A stretch of DNA of 64,000 bases, taken from NCBI GenBank assembly GCA_022393335.1, contig JAJEKB010020950.1, forward strand, positions 470,509 through 534,508. The letters are read 5' to 3'. Under the pieces are notes generated by a model. That model was not told where the DNA came from, did not search any database, and was given only the letters and a program-made list of their open reading frames with translations. Of the stretch, positions 23,526 through 35,640 are shown piece by piece. Source of the DNA: Macrotrachela quadricornifera. Taxonomy: Eukaryota > Rotifera > Eurotatoria > Philodinida > Philodinidae. The stretch's first letter is position 1, and every line of letters starts with the position of its first letter. The position numbers and the translations under genes were made by a program.

Positions 23526-24469
23526 ATATCCATTTTTGAATAAAAGGCGGTTCAGGAGAATGCTTATAACTTTCGAACGAAAAGTGCTGGAGATCTATGG
23601 TTTTATCTATCTTCGGGATGTATTATAGATCGAAATTTGATTGGTCGACAGTCGACCAGTCAGGTGAACTTTTGCTGTATATTTTCACGAGCAGACATCT
23701 GGCATACTTTGTGATCAACTTTGAATTCAAAGGTAATCATTCGATAGAGAAAATTGTTCTCTTCCAATCTATGCAAGGCTTACCTCTCTATCTCAATTCG
23801 TTCAGGAGTTATAAGTGTTTTCCTGAGACCTCTGATTTCAGCTGTTTGAACTTGAATCAAAATGAATAGTATCTGAGGTGGGGTAATTCAACATGCTGCG
23901 GCTAATGGTGATGTTTGTTCCAAGTTTCAAATATATTTTATACTGCGTTCTAGGTATTTTCTATTTTTTCCTATATTTTTCAATGCTTTTTGCGATGCAT
24001 CGTGTGATAGTTCATATTTCAAGGATACCGAGATAACACTCGAATATGTTTTCAAACCTTAGAACAAACATCACCATTAGCCGCAACATGTTGAATTACC
24101 CCACCTCAGATACTATTCATTTTGATTCAAGTTCAAACAGCTGAAATCAGAGGTCTCAGGAAAACACTTATAACTCCTGAACGAATTGAGATAGAGAGGT
24201 AAGCCTTGCATAGATTGGAAGAGAACAATTTTCTCTATCGAATGATTACCTTTGAATTCAAAGTTGATCACAAAGTATGCCAGATGTCTGCTCGTGAAAA
24301 TATACAGCAAAAGTTCACCTGACTGGTCGACTGTCGACCAATCAAATTTCGATCTATAATACGTCCCGAAGATAGATCTATCTAGCAGTGAAAACCATAG
24401 ATCTCCAGCACTTTTCGTTCAAAAGTTATAAGCATTCTCCTGAAGCACCTTTTATTCAAAAATGGATAT
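23526..24469. mobile_element. Large foldback MITE, TA TSD, 944 bp
   Basis: Two arms of about 400 bp are near-identical inverted copies (23526-23925 and 24065-24469) around a spacer of about 140 bp. Both ends start ATATCCATTTTTGAATAAAA; TA flanks at 23524-23525 and 24470-24471. Each arm yields the same open frame of about 65 codons on opposite strands, a consequence of the palindrome. High arm identity suggests recent origin or gene conversion. A GGTCGACAGTCGACC palindrome lies within each arm. Confidence 0.85.
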
Positions 24470-24792
24470 TAGTTATGTAAGGGAACTTAGCTACAGATTC
24501 GTGTTTTTCTTAGAACAATTTATTCTATGTTGAGTGCCAGATCCGAATCGATGTGTGCCAGATAAAGCTCGGCGAACTCTATCTAACACCATCTAGGGAT
24601 TCATATTCAAAAAAATATTCACATCAAAACGAGTCAAAACAATAATTTTCATCGTGGCACAAAATGACTGCAATCAACATTTGCTAAAACTATTCGTTTC
24701 ATGGCTGAGGCCAGTTGTAAAAATGACATGAATCGACGCAGTTTCATCTGCTCTTTCAAACGATATATACTAAACGATTCAATAAATCGAAA

Positions 24793-24946
24793 ATGCCATT
24801 CTCAAGCCCAAAAAAATCTGAAAAAAACGATTTCAACAGATATCTTGAGGAACGATTCGCTCTACTGAATGTGCGAATGCCAGAACGTGTGCAATCGATG
24901 CAACTTGATTCGCTCGATCGATTGATGTATATTTCATCAGTAGGAA
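24793..24946 (+). CDS. Candidate first exon of an unrecognised gene
   Basis: From the ATG in ATCGAAAATGCC the frame encodes a hydrophilic segment starting MPFSSPKKSEKND with LEERFALLNVRMPERV, then a possible donor near TCATCA/GTAGGAA or ACG/GTACC. Base composition is more balanced than the surroundings and the codons look plausible. No downstream exon could be joined and no family is recognised. It could also be a decayed exon. The end is approximate. Confidence 0.3.
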
Positions 24947-25568
24947 CGGTACCTATCTCATTCTATCTATCTATCTTTAGAAGAAGAATGATGGTTAGGT
25001 TACAATTTAGATCGAGAAGTCTTATTTGTGATCTTCAGATCATTCGAATAGATTTCAACATCTAGATTATAGTCGAAATTACCTGATGAGACCCTTAAGT
25101 AAGGTCGAAATCGCGATCGTAGTTATTGCTTGAACTCACCCTCAAATTACAGCACGATTATCTTCATGTACAAATTAGAGAAATGTAAAGAAAAGAAAAT
25201 GCGACTTATTTAATACAAATTTGCGAGACAGTGCTCCTTTCTGCGATTCAATATGATAGACCAATATAGATAAATAAGCGTTACGTAACTGTATATATAC
25301 CTCGTCAGTTTGAAAGGTATTATATAGAACATCTTTTCAAAACTTCTCAAAGATTCAGTGAAGTGGTTGTATTCTACAGTTCCTGAATATTTCATATACA
25401 GTCAGCTTTTAAAAGGATACAGAAAATGCCGCATCTTCAAAGTAAGATCGGTCCTTGGTATTTTTTATAGACTTGTGTTCCGTAACGTGCTCTGTCGATC
25501 GGTGAAAACCGCAGCTCTCTAGCTAATTGCATTCTGGAGTTATTCGAAAAACAGTAGAGCACACTATA

Positions 25569-25883
25569 TTTTGAAATGGACAGTAGAATTGAATATGCGA
25601 GTAGCTTGCGGGTATTGATACAGTAAATTCATATTGAATTCTGATATTCCACTTGTATCATGGCGATCTCTCTTGTCCTGAGCCGTAATTGGGGTAGATC
25701 ATTCCACTGGTTTAGTCATTGAAGCTGGTGTTGGTGCAGTTGTGGATCCAACTGTTTAGTATGATGAAGGATACGTTTGATGTTGGTGCATGTTAGAATG
25801 GGTCACTACTTGTTGAGGTTCTGTATTAGACATACCTGTTGAAGATAGCGATTGGTGTTGATACGTGTTGGAATGTACAGGGT
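25569..25883 (-). pseudogene. Decayed exon encoding a His/Gln-rich segment
   Basis: Reverse-strand frame reads HSNTYQHQSL, then a similar HSNMHQHQTYPSSY, then Thr/Pro-rich sequence, with in-frame stops near 25758 and about 60 nt further on. The internal repeat and amino-acid make-up look like former low-complexity protein. No family is recognised. Chance is possible. Confidence 0.3.
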
Positions 25884-25910
25884 TGGAAAAAATATTTTTA
25901 TAGGGGGGAC

Positions 25911-26020
25911 CCAAGGGGGAAAAGACTATTCGGGCATTCGCATCCATTCCCATCCATTCGCACCCATTCCCATCCATTCCCAACATTCGTAGCCATTCCG
26001 ATCAGTCTTTTCCCCCTTGG
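25911..26020. mobile_element. MITE with CCAAGGGGGAAAAGACT ends, 110 bp
   Basis: A perfect 17-bp inverted repeat, CCAAGGGGGAAAAGACT, encloses a run of CCATTCCCAT-like repeats. The outer bases resemble the hAT-type elements at 61994 and 63225 (CAAGGGGGAAAAAGCG). No 8-bp duplication is found here, so insertion is inferred from the ends only. Confidence 0.6.
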
Positions 26021-26394
26021 TTAACACTGATATAGTAGTTCACAATTCAATTATTGAGATTTTGGATTGTATAGATTTGTTTTCATATGTATTCATAAAA
26101 TATCAGCAGGTATCTATTATCAGAAATTGATAAAATCTGTGTTAGTTTTTTAATTATTTTTTAAAGCTTATTCTTACTATTGGAAGGTAGAAGAGGGGGT
26201 GGTCATACATACAATGTGCTAATTGCGTTCGTTCGTGATTATGTCAATGAATCTATACGCTCATTTGCTACAGAAGAAAAAAAATGCACATTAGCGTTTT
26301 TTTATATTGTTGTTCCAGACCCTAGTTTCTACCAATCAGATATTTTCTGACCTTAATTCATGTTTAACCAGAATTTTTGTAATGAAAATTTAGT

Positions 26395-26820
26395 CAATAG
26401 AACTTATTCTTACGAGGGAACCGCCCGAGGTAATTAAGCGCTTTAGGTCCCATCTTTTGATGGTAAGTAGACCTTAATGCGGTATGAAAAACCTCAAGAG
26501 GATTCGTGCTCATAGGCCTTCTATCTAGAGTTATAGTTATTTTACTGAAATTTTTGCCCATAACAAGGCGTCTACCAACAAACCAAATGTCGATATTTCG
26601 AGCTGAAATTTTACCCACAGGCAGATCTGTTGGTAAGTAGAACACCTTGAAAATTTCAGTTCAAAAGAATGTCTTTTTCGTAAGATACTAAAGTTTCAAA
26701 AATCACCCACATCTTATGAAAGATGCTAGAGCTGTTCGTTTTTTCAGACATTGATATCTCAGGAGGAAAATATTCTTTTGAGCTGAAATTTTCAAGACGT
26801 CATTGCCAATCGATCCGTCA
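26395..26820. repeat. Inverted-repeat region, class unknown
   Basis: CTTGAAAATTTCAG..CAAAAGAAT at about 26648 occurs inverted at about 26770-26798, and GGTAAGTAGA recurs at about 26462 and 26632. It looks like an old foldback; the borders are not defined. Confidence 0.4.
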
Positions 26821-27189
26821 TGATGAAAAACACTAATAATAATAATTTAAAAAATAGTTTATACAAGATAAAATTGACCAAAACGTGATCATGTGCGTTA
26901 GTATTTGATCCTAACGTTTGAATGACTGAAGACAAAAATTTCGGCCTTTCAAAGGTTTGTAGCTCGTTAGCTAAGGATTCTAGTTAATTCTGAAAATTTA
27001 AGATTTGTTACATCTTCATAGGACAACAGATTACCCTTTCAATATGAACATGAATTACAACCTATTTATGAAATAAATTTCAACAATTTTATATGAATCG
27101 ATATGCTATCTCAGCCTCTTTTCAACGGTGAAAACAGCAGTTTTCTATCCTGTTCCTATCAAAAGTTCTTCAAAAAATATCCGCATGTC

Positions 27190-28650
27190 TTTATTTTGAA
27201 TCGGGCAATGATTCATACGTAAAGCAATACTTGCAAACAAGTTATATTAGTAAACGATCATCGAAGACCAACTACTGATGTAGAGATGCTCAAGTTTTTT
27301 AGAATCATTATCGAGATGAGATTGGTTCAAATGTCAAAATTAGAGCACTATTGGAGTAACAACGAGTTGTATTAATCCGAGATCATTCGAGGTATAATGA
27401 TGAGAGATAGGTTTCAATTACTCATCAAGCTCTAGCATTTTCCAGACATCGATAAGCACCATTCGAACCAAGATAGATTAATCAAGTAAAATCCACTTTT
27501 TAATTTACTTAAAACCAAATTTTTGTCTCTTGATGCAGTTCTTACAATCGATGCAACAATAATACCATGACGAAGCAGACTTCTGTTTAAACAATGTATA
27601 TCTCAGAGAGCACACAAATATATGGTAAAGATGTACAAGTTAGCCGCTACCAGTGGATGCATATGAAATTATTTGATCTATATTCGTGAGCAAGTTTCAT
27701 TGACAGCTGTTAGACATGTTGAGACAATAATGATGAATTTTTTGGATAGTTTCTCGGGATATTGACGCATTGTACAGGGTGGTTCAAAACAAAACTTACC
27801 CCCCTAATTGTTTTTGACTATCTTGAAACGAGATGTATTTCATAGACAGAATACATTTTACTTCTAAAACTAGAAGTATCTGTTACGCATCATATATCTA
27901 TTAATAGTTTTTAAAATAAAAAAGGTTCTCCGTTTAAGATACAGACATTCTTAGTGAAGTAAAAATATCTAGGGGGTAAGTTTATTTTGGATCACCCTGT
28001 AGTAGTTAATAACTTCTTTACCAATATTTATCTTGGAAAATATCTCCTGGCACATAATATATACCTTATTAGGACATTTAGAATTTCTTCAGAAAAAGCT
28101 CCAGTGTAACAAAGTATACAAGCTTCCGAATAAAGAAAGTATGACATTGATCATGTGAAAAGACAAAAAAGGTGTTTTGATGATATCCGCTGGATCTTCG
28201 CATTCAACAGCTATGATAGACACTAAAAAAAAAATTTTCAGAATAAATCAGCTATGAAGCTCGAAGTTTTAATACATTATAACAAAGAAAGACAAAGGTA
28301 CTAATTTAACTTAGCAAATAACAGTATATTGTACAAATGTTAGGTGATCTATAAATTGATACCAAAAGATGATATTTTGATTGACTATTGGTGTGGACAT
28401 AGTAATTAGTTATTTGGTATATAAGAAACAATATTCAATAAGCAATATGACCATCTTGAAGTTCCATAAAAGTTTTATAAGGTCGTTGCTACTAAGCATG
28501 CCATTCAAGAAACTGAAGCTGTATCCAAGACAAAAACTAACAGATTGAATGAAGCCCCAACTTGTTGATTACACACCCGAAGAAAATGAAGACTATACTC
28601 GAGATATCCGTAGACGTTGTATCAGTTACTCCAAGGAAATCAGTGAATAA
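27190..28650 (+). pseudogene. Degenerate piggyBac transposase (copy 2)
   Basis: Three-frame reading recovers the domain order of piggyBac-type transposases: EMRLVQMSKLEHYWSNNELY, MMRDRFQLL, LTIDATIIP (first catalytic Asp), LLFKQ..RAHKYMVKMYKL, then after an inserted MITE VVDNFFTNIYLGKYLL (second catalytic Asp). Stops and frameshifts occur throughout, and no cysteine-rich C-terminus is recognisable. The family cuts and pastes at TTAA. This copy is clearly dead. Borders are approximate and no terminal repeats were identified. Confidence 0.8.
27775..27999. mobile_element. Mariner-type MITE, TA TSD, 225 bp
   Basis: The ends are CAGGGTGGTTCAAAACAAAA and, inward from the right, CAGGGTGATCCAAAATAAAC, both running into TTACCCCC. 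TA flanks at 27773-27774 and 28000-28001. It splits the dead piggyBac frame, so it arrived after or during that copy's decay. Confidence 0.85.
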
Positions 28651-30977
28651 TAAATAAGATAAATCGATCATGCAACTGTAACGAAAAAACTTTTTGTCCT
28701 GATTATTTTTATCATAAGCAATGCACTTTCCAATAAATGATTAAATAATATTAAAAATAGAATTGATGACATTTAATATGTGAACTCTGACGAAGAAAAA
28801 AAAGTATTTCTATACTGAATTTCTTGTAAAAATAATGTGGGACCTATCGACGATTCCCATCATGTCGAAAATGATATATTACTACATTAATATCATTTTT
28901 ATCAAGAACATTATTTTATCCTTTTCTTTGTCCTTCGTTTCATAGCATTGAAGTTTGTTTGTTTGTTGTTGCTGTTGCTTTTTGCCGTCAAGAATATTGA
29001 CTATTACGTATATGCATAAATGGTGATGATATTTAAACTCTATTATCCAACTATAAAACAAATAAAACTATCACTGTATAGTTTAAATACACGAGGCGAA
29101 AAAACAATAATGAGAGGTTCTAATAGTGTGTTATATACTCTTGCAGATTGCCTCTTATTTTTCAACATGCTACTGTATTTCGTATTTCAATTTCGTGATA
29201 CTCACACACCGTAAATGATATAAACAAGAGAACAACAAAAAAAAAGCAGAAAGGAAAAAAAATGTAAAATGCATATATCGTTTTGTACGAGAGATAAGGT
29301 GATTATTATATTTAACAGAGAAAGATATAAAAAGAGAACGTATACAAAAATGCAGTATGATTAAGCATCTATTACACGATACTGTTCTTAGCCAAAAAAA
29401 AACGTCCTTTAATTATATAAATAATGATTAATCATACATTTACTATTTACCAAAAAAATAGCTTCGAAGACGAAACGTTTGCACTTGTATTTGAATATTC
29501 ATTCAAGGTTTTTATTAAAAGTCAAACAAAATATTACACAGAAAAAGTAGGTAGGAATCTTTTTTTGATTTTACTGTATAAAATGAAGATAAAGTAGATC
29601 TTTATATTTACCAAAACATAGATAAAAATAAAATTAAATAAAGTGGAAAGAATGATTCGCGCAAAAGACATCGTATAATAAGGTTAAATATTTGTGACTT
29701 TTTCTTTTCTCGTTTTCAATATTATAGAACGATAGAAATTGAAATTGTACCTTTTTTTGTATAATTCTTTTTTTCGTGAATATGAAGAAATTCTCCCGAG
29801 TAATTTTATCCGAGAGAGCTATCAGTCTTCAATAGGTTTTCACTACTTTTGTTAATGATTACTTCTCTCTGTCTCATTCTAAAAAATTTAAGATCAATTA
29901 GTCAGACTGATGTCGATTTTATGCTACACATAAATGCATATCTCGTACAGTTTTTCTCTAAATCTATACGTATTACATTACATGAAATTAACTGAATGGA
30001 CATTAATCACATATTTCATAATCATTTTTCGAATATTTCCAAAAAGATTTTGAACTAAAAAGTGAGTTTACATTAAAAAAATTGGTCATAACTAAAAACT
30101 GCGTCGTTCCACATTCCATAAATCCATATCGCTTTAAAAACCTGATTGAGTATTCCTTGTGGAATTAAAAATATGAACACGATAGTGCTTCTCATAACAT
30201 AAACAGGGAAGCTCGTGAGTATATGCATTAGTTTCTGACAAGACAATGAACTTTTGCAATGAATGGGAAGAAAAGAAAACTGAAGATAGCTATCTTTAAT
30301 TTTTTAGTTTTTATCTAAACATATCTGATCAGTGCAGCTTTTTTCGAACTAAAGTGTGGAAATCACATATTTACTTCTATATTATTATTCTGATACAAAA
30401 AAATGTGTCGCAATTCTTAACTAAAACTTACTCTAACAGGGTCATTTAGAGAAGTGTTGAATGGTCAAGAAAATTCTACGCTTCGTTATGAGTAAGGCAC
30501 TTTTCTCATTACTAGAAGTGCCTACTCATGAGCTACTATTATTTCCTAATGATATCAAAATGCGTTAAGTGAGCTTTGTCCCTCGTCTGTAACGGTCTGT
30601 GGAGAAGAGGGATTGTGTGTCCTAACTTCCACTTCTAAACATTTCAACACTCCTTTCAGTTCGTGTTTCACAAAAGAAGTTTTTATTATTTAAATGGCCA
30701 TTTTTATGGAAATATTGAAGAATAATAATTGATTAGAGAATAATTGTGAAAACAGATGTCATTCATTTTTCTATTGAGTTTCGATTTAATGATACATTCT
30801 TTCAATATATTTAGGAAAAGCAAATAGACTATTTATCAACAAGACTTTCTTTTATCTACAACTGATTAGAACTGATTTTTGCATTCATCTATTTCATTAT
30901 CAATTACATCAAAAGTTCAATGGACATATTTTTGTAAAAACTAGTAGAAGGAAAAATAGTATAGTAGTTGTTCATTA
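28651..30977. other. Intergenic, AT-rich, no feature recognised
   Basis: Only short frames without coding character, homopolymer runs and a TTGTTTGTTTGTTG-like stretch near 28955. No repeat ends or RNA genes were recognised. Confidence 0.5.
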
Positions 30978-31313
30978 CTACTCCTCTTTATCAATATCGG
31001 TTTGAATGATTTCTTGATTATCTTCTATTTCTATAATTCGTTTCCACGCTGCTTGTCGGATGCGACGTAGTCGTTGTAATGATCGAAACTCATGATGACG
31101 AATGTAGAAAAAATGGCAAACTGTTGAAACTACATGTGAGCATGCTCCAAGAGTCATTGCTACAGCTGTATTTATATAGAACCAAATAAGAATGAGGTCT
31201 CTAATGAAAGAGTATTGTATCCACGTTTTATATTTAACGGCATGTAAATGATCACTTTGTATAATACATAATAAAATACAGCCATTGTCATTGTTCACTT
31301 CGATAATATAGTC
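30978..31313 (-). CDS. Candidate last exon of a membrane protein
   Basis: A 112-codon open frame ending in a stop at 30978. It reads NGDYIIEVNNDNG, then a hydrophobic stretch DLILIWFYINTAVAMTLGAC and a second one, VVSTVCHFFYI. A basic segment RSLQRLRRIRQAAWKRI and an acidic tail ending DKEE follow. This charge pattern suggests one or two membrane segments and a cytosolic tail. No in-frame ATG precedes the hydrophobic part and no convincing acceptor is seen before the upstream stop, so the 5' side is unresolved. No family is recognised. Confidence 0.4.
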   Translation of the reverse strand, partial: DYIIEVNNDNGCILLCIIQSDHLHAVKYKTWIQYSFIRDLILIWFYINTAVAMTLGACSHVVSTVCHFFYIRHHEFRSLQRLRRIRQAAWKRIIEIEDNQEIIQTDIDKEE

Positions 31314-32159
31314 ACCATTTTAATCAATTTGTTCCCCGATGTAAGCACGACCTAGCCTAATTTTGAATGTACTTAAGAATAAGAGATTAAAATCCGCATC
31401 TTCAATTTTTTTCTCTCAACAAGAATGAGTAGTGATATTACCTGTATTAACAAGCTATGGAAGGCGATTTGAATTAGTGAAATGAGTGCGCATCACATGA
31501 GCAAGTTTTCAATGATAAAATGAACTATTGTTTATGAACCTAGTATTTCGACAAGAATTTTACCTACCAGAGATAGTCAGTACGATATCCTTAAAAGAGA
31601 AATGTCTTTTAATTTTTTAACTCATTTCAACACAGTACGTTTAATTTCTAAAATTATTTTTAACAGTTAAGCTACTAATTAATTAATTACTTAATTGTTG
31701 ATGTAGTCATGCGGTGACCAACTTCCAGCAGAGTATTCTTTTAAAGGGTTAAAATACTGGAAAACTTTTGTTCGCGGAATATTTGAACTAAATTGTATCT
31801 CATATGAGAATAATCTTCTTCAACACAATGGATTATGATGTAATCCAACTATTATGTGGATGGATTTTGTTTTTCGATTGTCCCAGCAATTATACTAATG
31901 AGTGCTCATATATTATCCATAATCGTATGATACAAACCTATGGTACCTTCAGTTTTAAGATGAGAAACGACTATGAAAGGTATCTACCGTCCACGATGAT
32001 TTAGCTCATAGTCTTATGCTGTTGATGTCGATTATTCGATGTTATCTGCCACTTTTGTTTAAATAAAACTGACATATGAGTATTATAGTGTAGATTTTAG
32101 AAGACTTCGAGAGTACTCCTGAAAATTCAATCGATTACTATTCGTTCATTACCATCTAA

Positions 32160-32366
32160 TTACTTTACTAATTCATTGTTTGTTTCAAGAATTTTTTTGG
32201 TAATGTTATCATCATCTAAACTATTTTCAGATGAATCAATAATATCGACTACATAACCATCAGAATGAGTGATAGATGTGACTCTTAAATAATGCCGTTT
32301 TTCTGTCGTGCATATGTGCATCGATTCAATTGATGACAAAAAATTTTGCCAATTAAAAAATAGCTC
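32160..32366 (-). CDS. Candidate last exon, 68 codons plus stop
   Basis: On the minus strand an acceptor (TTTGGGATAG) leads into an uninterrupted frame: ELFFNWQNFLSSIESMH, then KRHYLRVTSITHSDGYVVDI, then an acidic tail ending NNELVK and a TAA stop at 32160-32162. Codon choice and the alternating hydrophobic pattern look like real protein. Upstream exons were not found between 32400 and 33900, and no family is recognised. It could be the 3' end of an otherwise lost gene. Confidence 0.4.
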   Translation of the reverse strand, partial: ELFFNWQNFLSSIESMHICTTEKRHYLRVTSITHSDGYVVDIIDSSENSLDDDNITKKILETNNELVK

Positions 32367-33949
32367 CTATCCCAAACTAATATCGGATCGATATCAAAAA
32401 ATCCTAAAAAGATTTTTAGAAAATATGTATATATGTTTAAAATGGTTCTATCCATACACTAGACTGTGATTACATGGTTTGAAGACACCTGTAATATATC
32501 AGTATGGCTCTAGCTAATATTATCATGGTAAACTTATATTTATTTCATGAGCTAGATATAAGTAGAGTCACAGATAAAACGTCATTGTAGTTTTTTTGAA
32601 TACACTGAAACTATGCAGTTGTAAGTATGTGTCAACTCCAAATATTTCTTATTTATTATGAAAGTTTTTTTTTTAATCTGACAATCTTAGCTTTTAAAAA
32701 ACGGAAAAGTTCTGAACATACGCACATTATTTTACCGTTAAATGATATACACACTAATTATGTTGTCTTTTTCTTAGTTAGATAGCGTCTAAAAATGAAT
32801 TAATAGTCGAACTAATGTAATAAAGATATCGGATTCGTGCGAGGATCTGCCGACCATATACTCATATAACTAAGCCATTCAAATTTTTTACTGATAAAAC
32901 AAACGGTCAGTCTTTTTAACTTTCGGAAAAAGATTCAAGTTTAGATTCCTAATAATCTCGTTTGAAAAGATTAGTTGGATATGATTACATTCAAAAAAAT
33001 ACATTATCAGTATCCAATGCATACTGACAGTGTATGAGTGGAAAGAAAAAGTTTGAATTGATATTTTGAGTATATTATCACTATGAAACATAATTTTGAA
33101 AACAAAATGGCATATTCTGAAAGTGTGTCAAATTCCCCATCATACTATATGCTTACTTATTCTTTTATCCTCACAGATCACGAAGAAATTTCGAGTACAA
33201 TAAATACACTTTCAACTGACAAATATTACACACCTGCATTATTAGTTGTTACGAGACTTTTCTTTTGAATTTATTATTTCTATGTGACAAATTATTATAA
33301 TAAAGCAGTCATAGATTCTGAGAGAACATGAAAATCTCTATCATTTTGTACATTTTTATTCTGTTTTACGTTTATGCACTAGATGTTAGTTTAAGTATTA
33401 CGCCGACATGCTCTTTGTGCAGTTCTAGAAAAAAAAACGATTATCACTGTCTCTCTGAAGTTTTATTTCAGTAGTAGACAATGATAGAGAATATAAAATT
33501 TTACCAAAATATGTGGTTGTTTGTTCAAAAATATCTCTTTTACTAATGATAAAACACAGATCAACAGAAATATTTTACTAAAAGACACATTGTTTAGGAT
33601 TTCTGCAGAAGATCACTTACATAATAGTTAAATTAATGTTCAGCATATAAACGCAGACCAACACGAAAGTATATATGATGATAGAAAATTTGATGTTCTT
33701 TTCAAATTTGTAGTTTTCATCATAGTGACAAAATCATGTCTCTGTGAATGAAATATGCAGTTGATTTGTTTTCACTCGATTTTTCTTGTTAATTCTCTAA
33801 TGAAAATAACAGTATGAATGGAACATGAATAATAATATAATATACTTAAAATAACGATTCTAACGTTTTGCTTTCTACGCGTATATCTGATTAGATCAAA
33901 GATTGTTATATTATATAATCAATAGTTGATTATAATTTTATAGACTGAA
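32367..33949. other. Intergenic, no secure feature
   Basis: A + frame at 33107-33268 (MAYSESVSNSPSYY, later HEEISSTINTLS) has some coding character and contains a possible acceptor (TTTTATCCTCACAG), but no complete model could be built. Otherwise AT-rich sequence. Confidence 0.4.
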
Positions 33950-35217
33950 ATGTCATCAATCTCGACGAATGTTCCAACTTTCCAGATCAATGAATATGAT
34001 ATTCAAAATTTGATCAAATTTATTTACAAACATGAACAAGTTTTAAAAGAATTTGGAGCTATTAAAATTCAACCAAATATTCATTGTAATTTTGCTTTAA
34101 AGAAGCGACCAAAAAATTTAATGTTACATCCAATAACTAGACAAATTGTTAAGATGAACTCAAATGATCTTATCTATTCTGTAGAGAATATTAGAGACGT
34201 TAACGAACCCAATATACAAATACCAGTCATAAAAGACCAACTGAATTTTTGGTCGGAATTATCTCACCAAAATAAGGGTCAACGACAGCTCAATATTTCA
34301 TTTTCATCAAGCAATACTTTTTTTTATCAAAAAATGTCTCGATTATATTTTGATATTCATCGTATGCCGCACCAATCACTTCTCAGAATGGCTGGAAAAA
34401 AAGTCATAAGTGAATGTGTTTCATGCATAAAAAGAGCTCATGGAGTAGGTGCTGTCTTTCCTTTAAGTTGTAGTGAACAAAATCTTGGTTCAATCGATTA
34501 TCATCATGAAGGTGGAATTCATCATTGGTACATTATTCCCAGTTCTGAGCGAGATACTCTACAAACAATAATTAATAATGAAAAATTATCAGTCTGTCTT
34601 AATCATGGACAAATAGTGATTGATCCGTCATTTTTAAACAAATACCATATTCGTTATCATCGAATAATTCAATGTCCAAATGAGTTTGTAGTTTTATCAG
34701 CTGGTACTCTCGCACAAAGTTTTGCAGAAGATTCTAGCTGGAGCGAATCTATTGTTTTTGCGTTACCAAGTTGGATTGAAGAAGGTCACGCAAATCGTTT
34801 ACGCTTATCATGTCAATGCGATATCTTAAACCATTGTCTGTCAAAAACAATCGATACCACCATATTTAATCATGAACTGATACAAAAATACATCAAATCA
34901 TTTCTTAATGACACTAACAATGATAAATCAATCGTATTAAGAGGTTTATTTCTCGGTATTCTCAATAATTGTTTACACTTTTTTTTGGACATTTTTTAGG
35001 TCAAAACTGTTCAAATCGGATGGCAACATCAACATCAGATAAAATTCAAAGTAATTTATTGATAAATGATTTATTTTCCTATGGTCTTAATTTACTAAGA
35101 AAAATTCAAATCGATTTTCTTAGTTATTATAAAAAAATAATCTTTAATCTTTATTCTTTTGAGGTTACCCAAAAAAATGAAAAATTCTGGTTCCGTTTTG
35201 TTTGTTTTTGGAAATGA
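33950..35217 (+). CDS. JmjN/JmjC-domain protein lacking the Fe(II) ligands, 2 exons, 407 aa
   Basis: Exons 33950-34955 and 35000-35217 are joined by a 44-nt GT-AG intron (phase 1); unspliced reading would stop at 349 aa. Residues about 8-45 (VPTFQINEYDIQN...FGAIKIQP) match a JmjN domain, and KDQLNFW at 95-101 fits the linker of KDM4/KDM5 histone demethylases. Residues about 165-275 match JmjC (SIDYHHEG..HHWYIIP, later FVVLSAG and ESIVFALPSW). In active enzymes Fe(II) is held by His-x-Glu/Asp and a later His; by alignment these are S173, S175 and A255 here. The protein is therefore likely a non-catalytic chromatin or RNA-associated JmjC protein, like vertebrate JARID2 in principle. No ARID, PHD or C5HC2 finger is seen. 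The exon 2 tail is Lys/Phe-rich and could instead splice onward. Downstream is the RRM gene, same strand. Confidence 0.82.
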
Positions 35218-35640
35218 CAAAACTTTTATAGTTTCATTAATGTTACACTTCTTAGATTCGATGCAACGACAAATTAGCAGAAAGTAAAATGTTTCGAAAT
35301 AAGAAAGCTGAAACAGATTTGATTAGACAAAGTGTAATATATTAAATAAAAACAAAACAAATCATTGTTATCTGAAATACTTACATAGAAAAGACTTATG
35401 AATATAAGCTGTATATGAATACGACACGATTATTTCTTTGAGATAAAATAGTTTTTTTAGGAGAATTTTCTTCCAGAAACTTTTGATTTCTTTTTTTAAC
35501 TATCACCGTGCGTCTAGATCTTCATGTAAAATAATAATAGAGATCAGCTAATTCATGTGGAGTTACATATGTACATGTCCATTGTGTTCATTTTATGATG
35601 ATCAGAGCGAATAAATGTTTAACTTAATTTAGATGAAACT

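Noticed and set aside
23597..24310. Two identical 65-90 codon frames on opposite strands
   Set aside because: Explained completely by the foldback element; no start context, domain or separate conservation.
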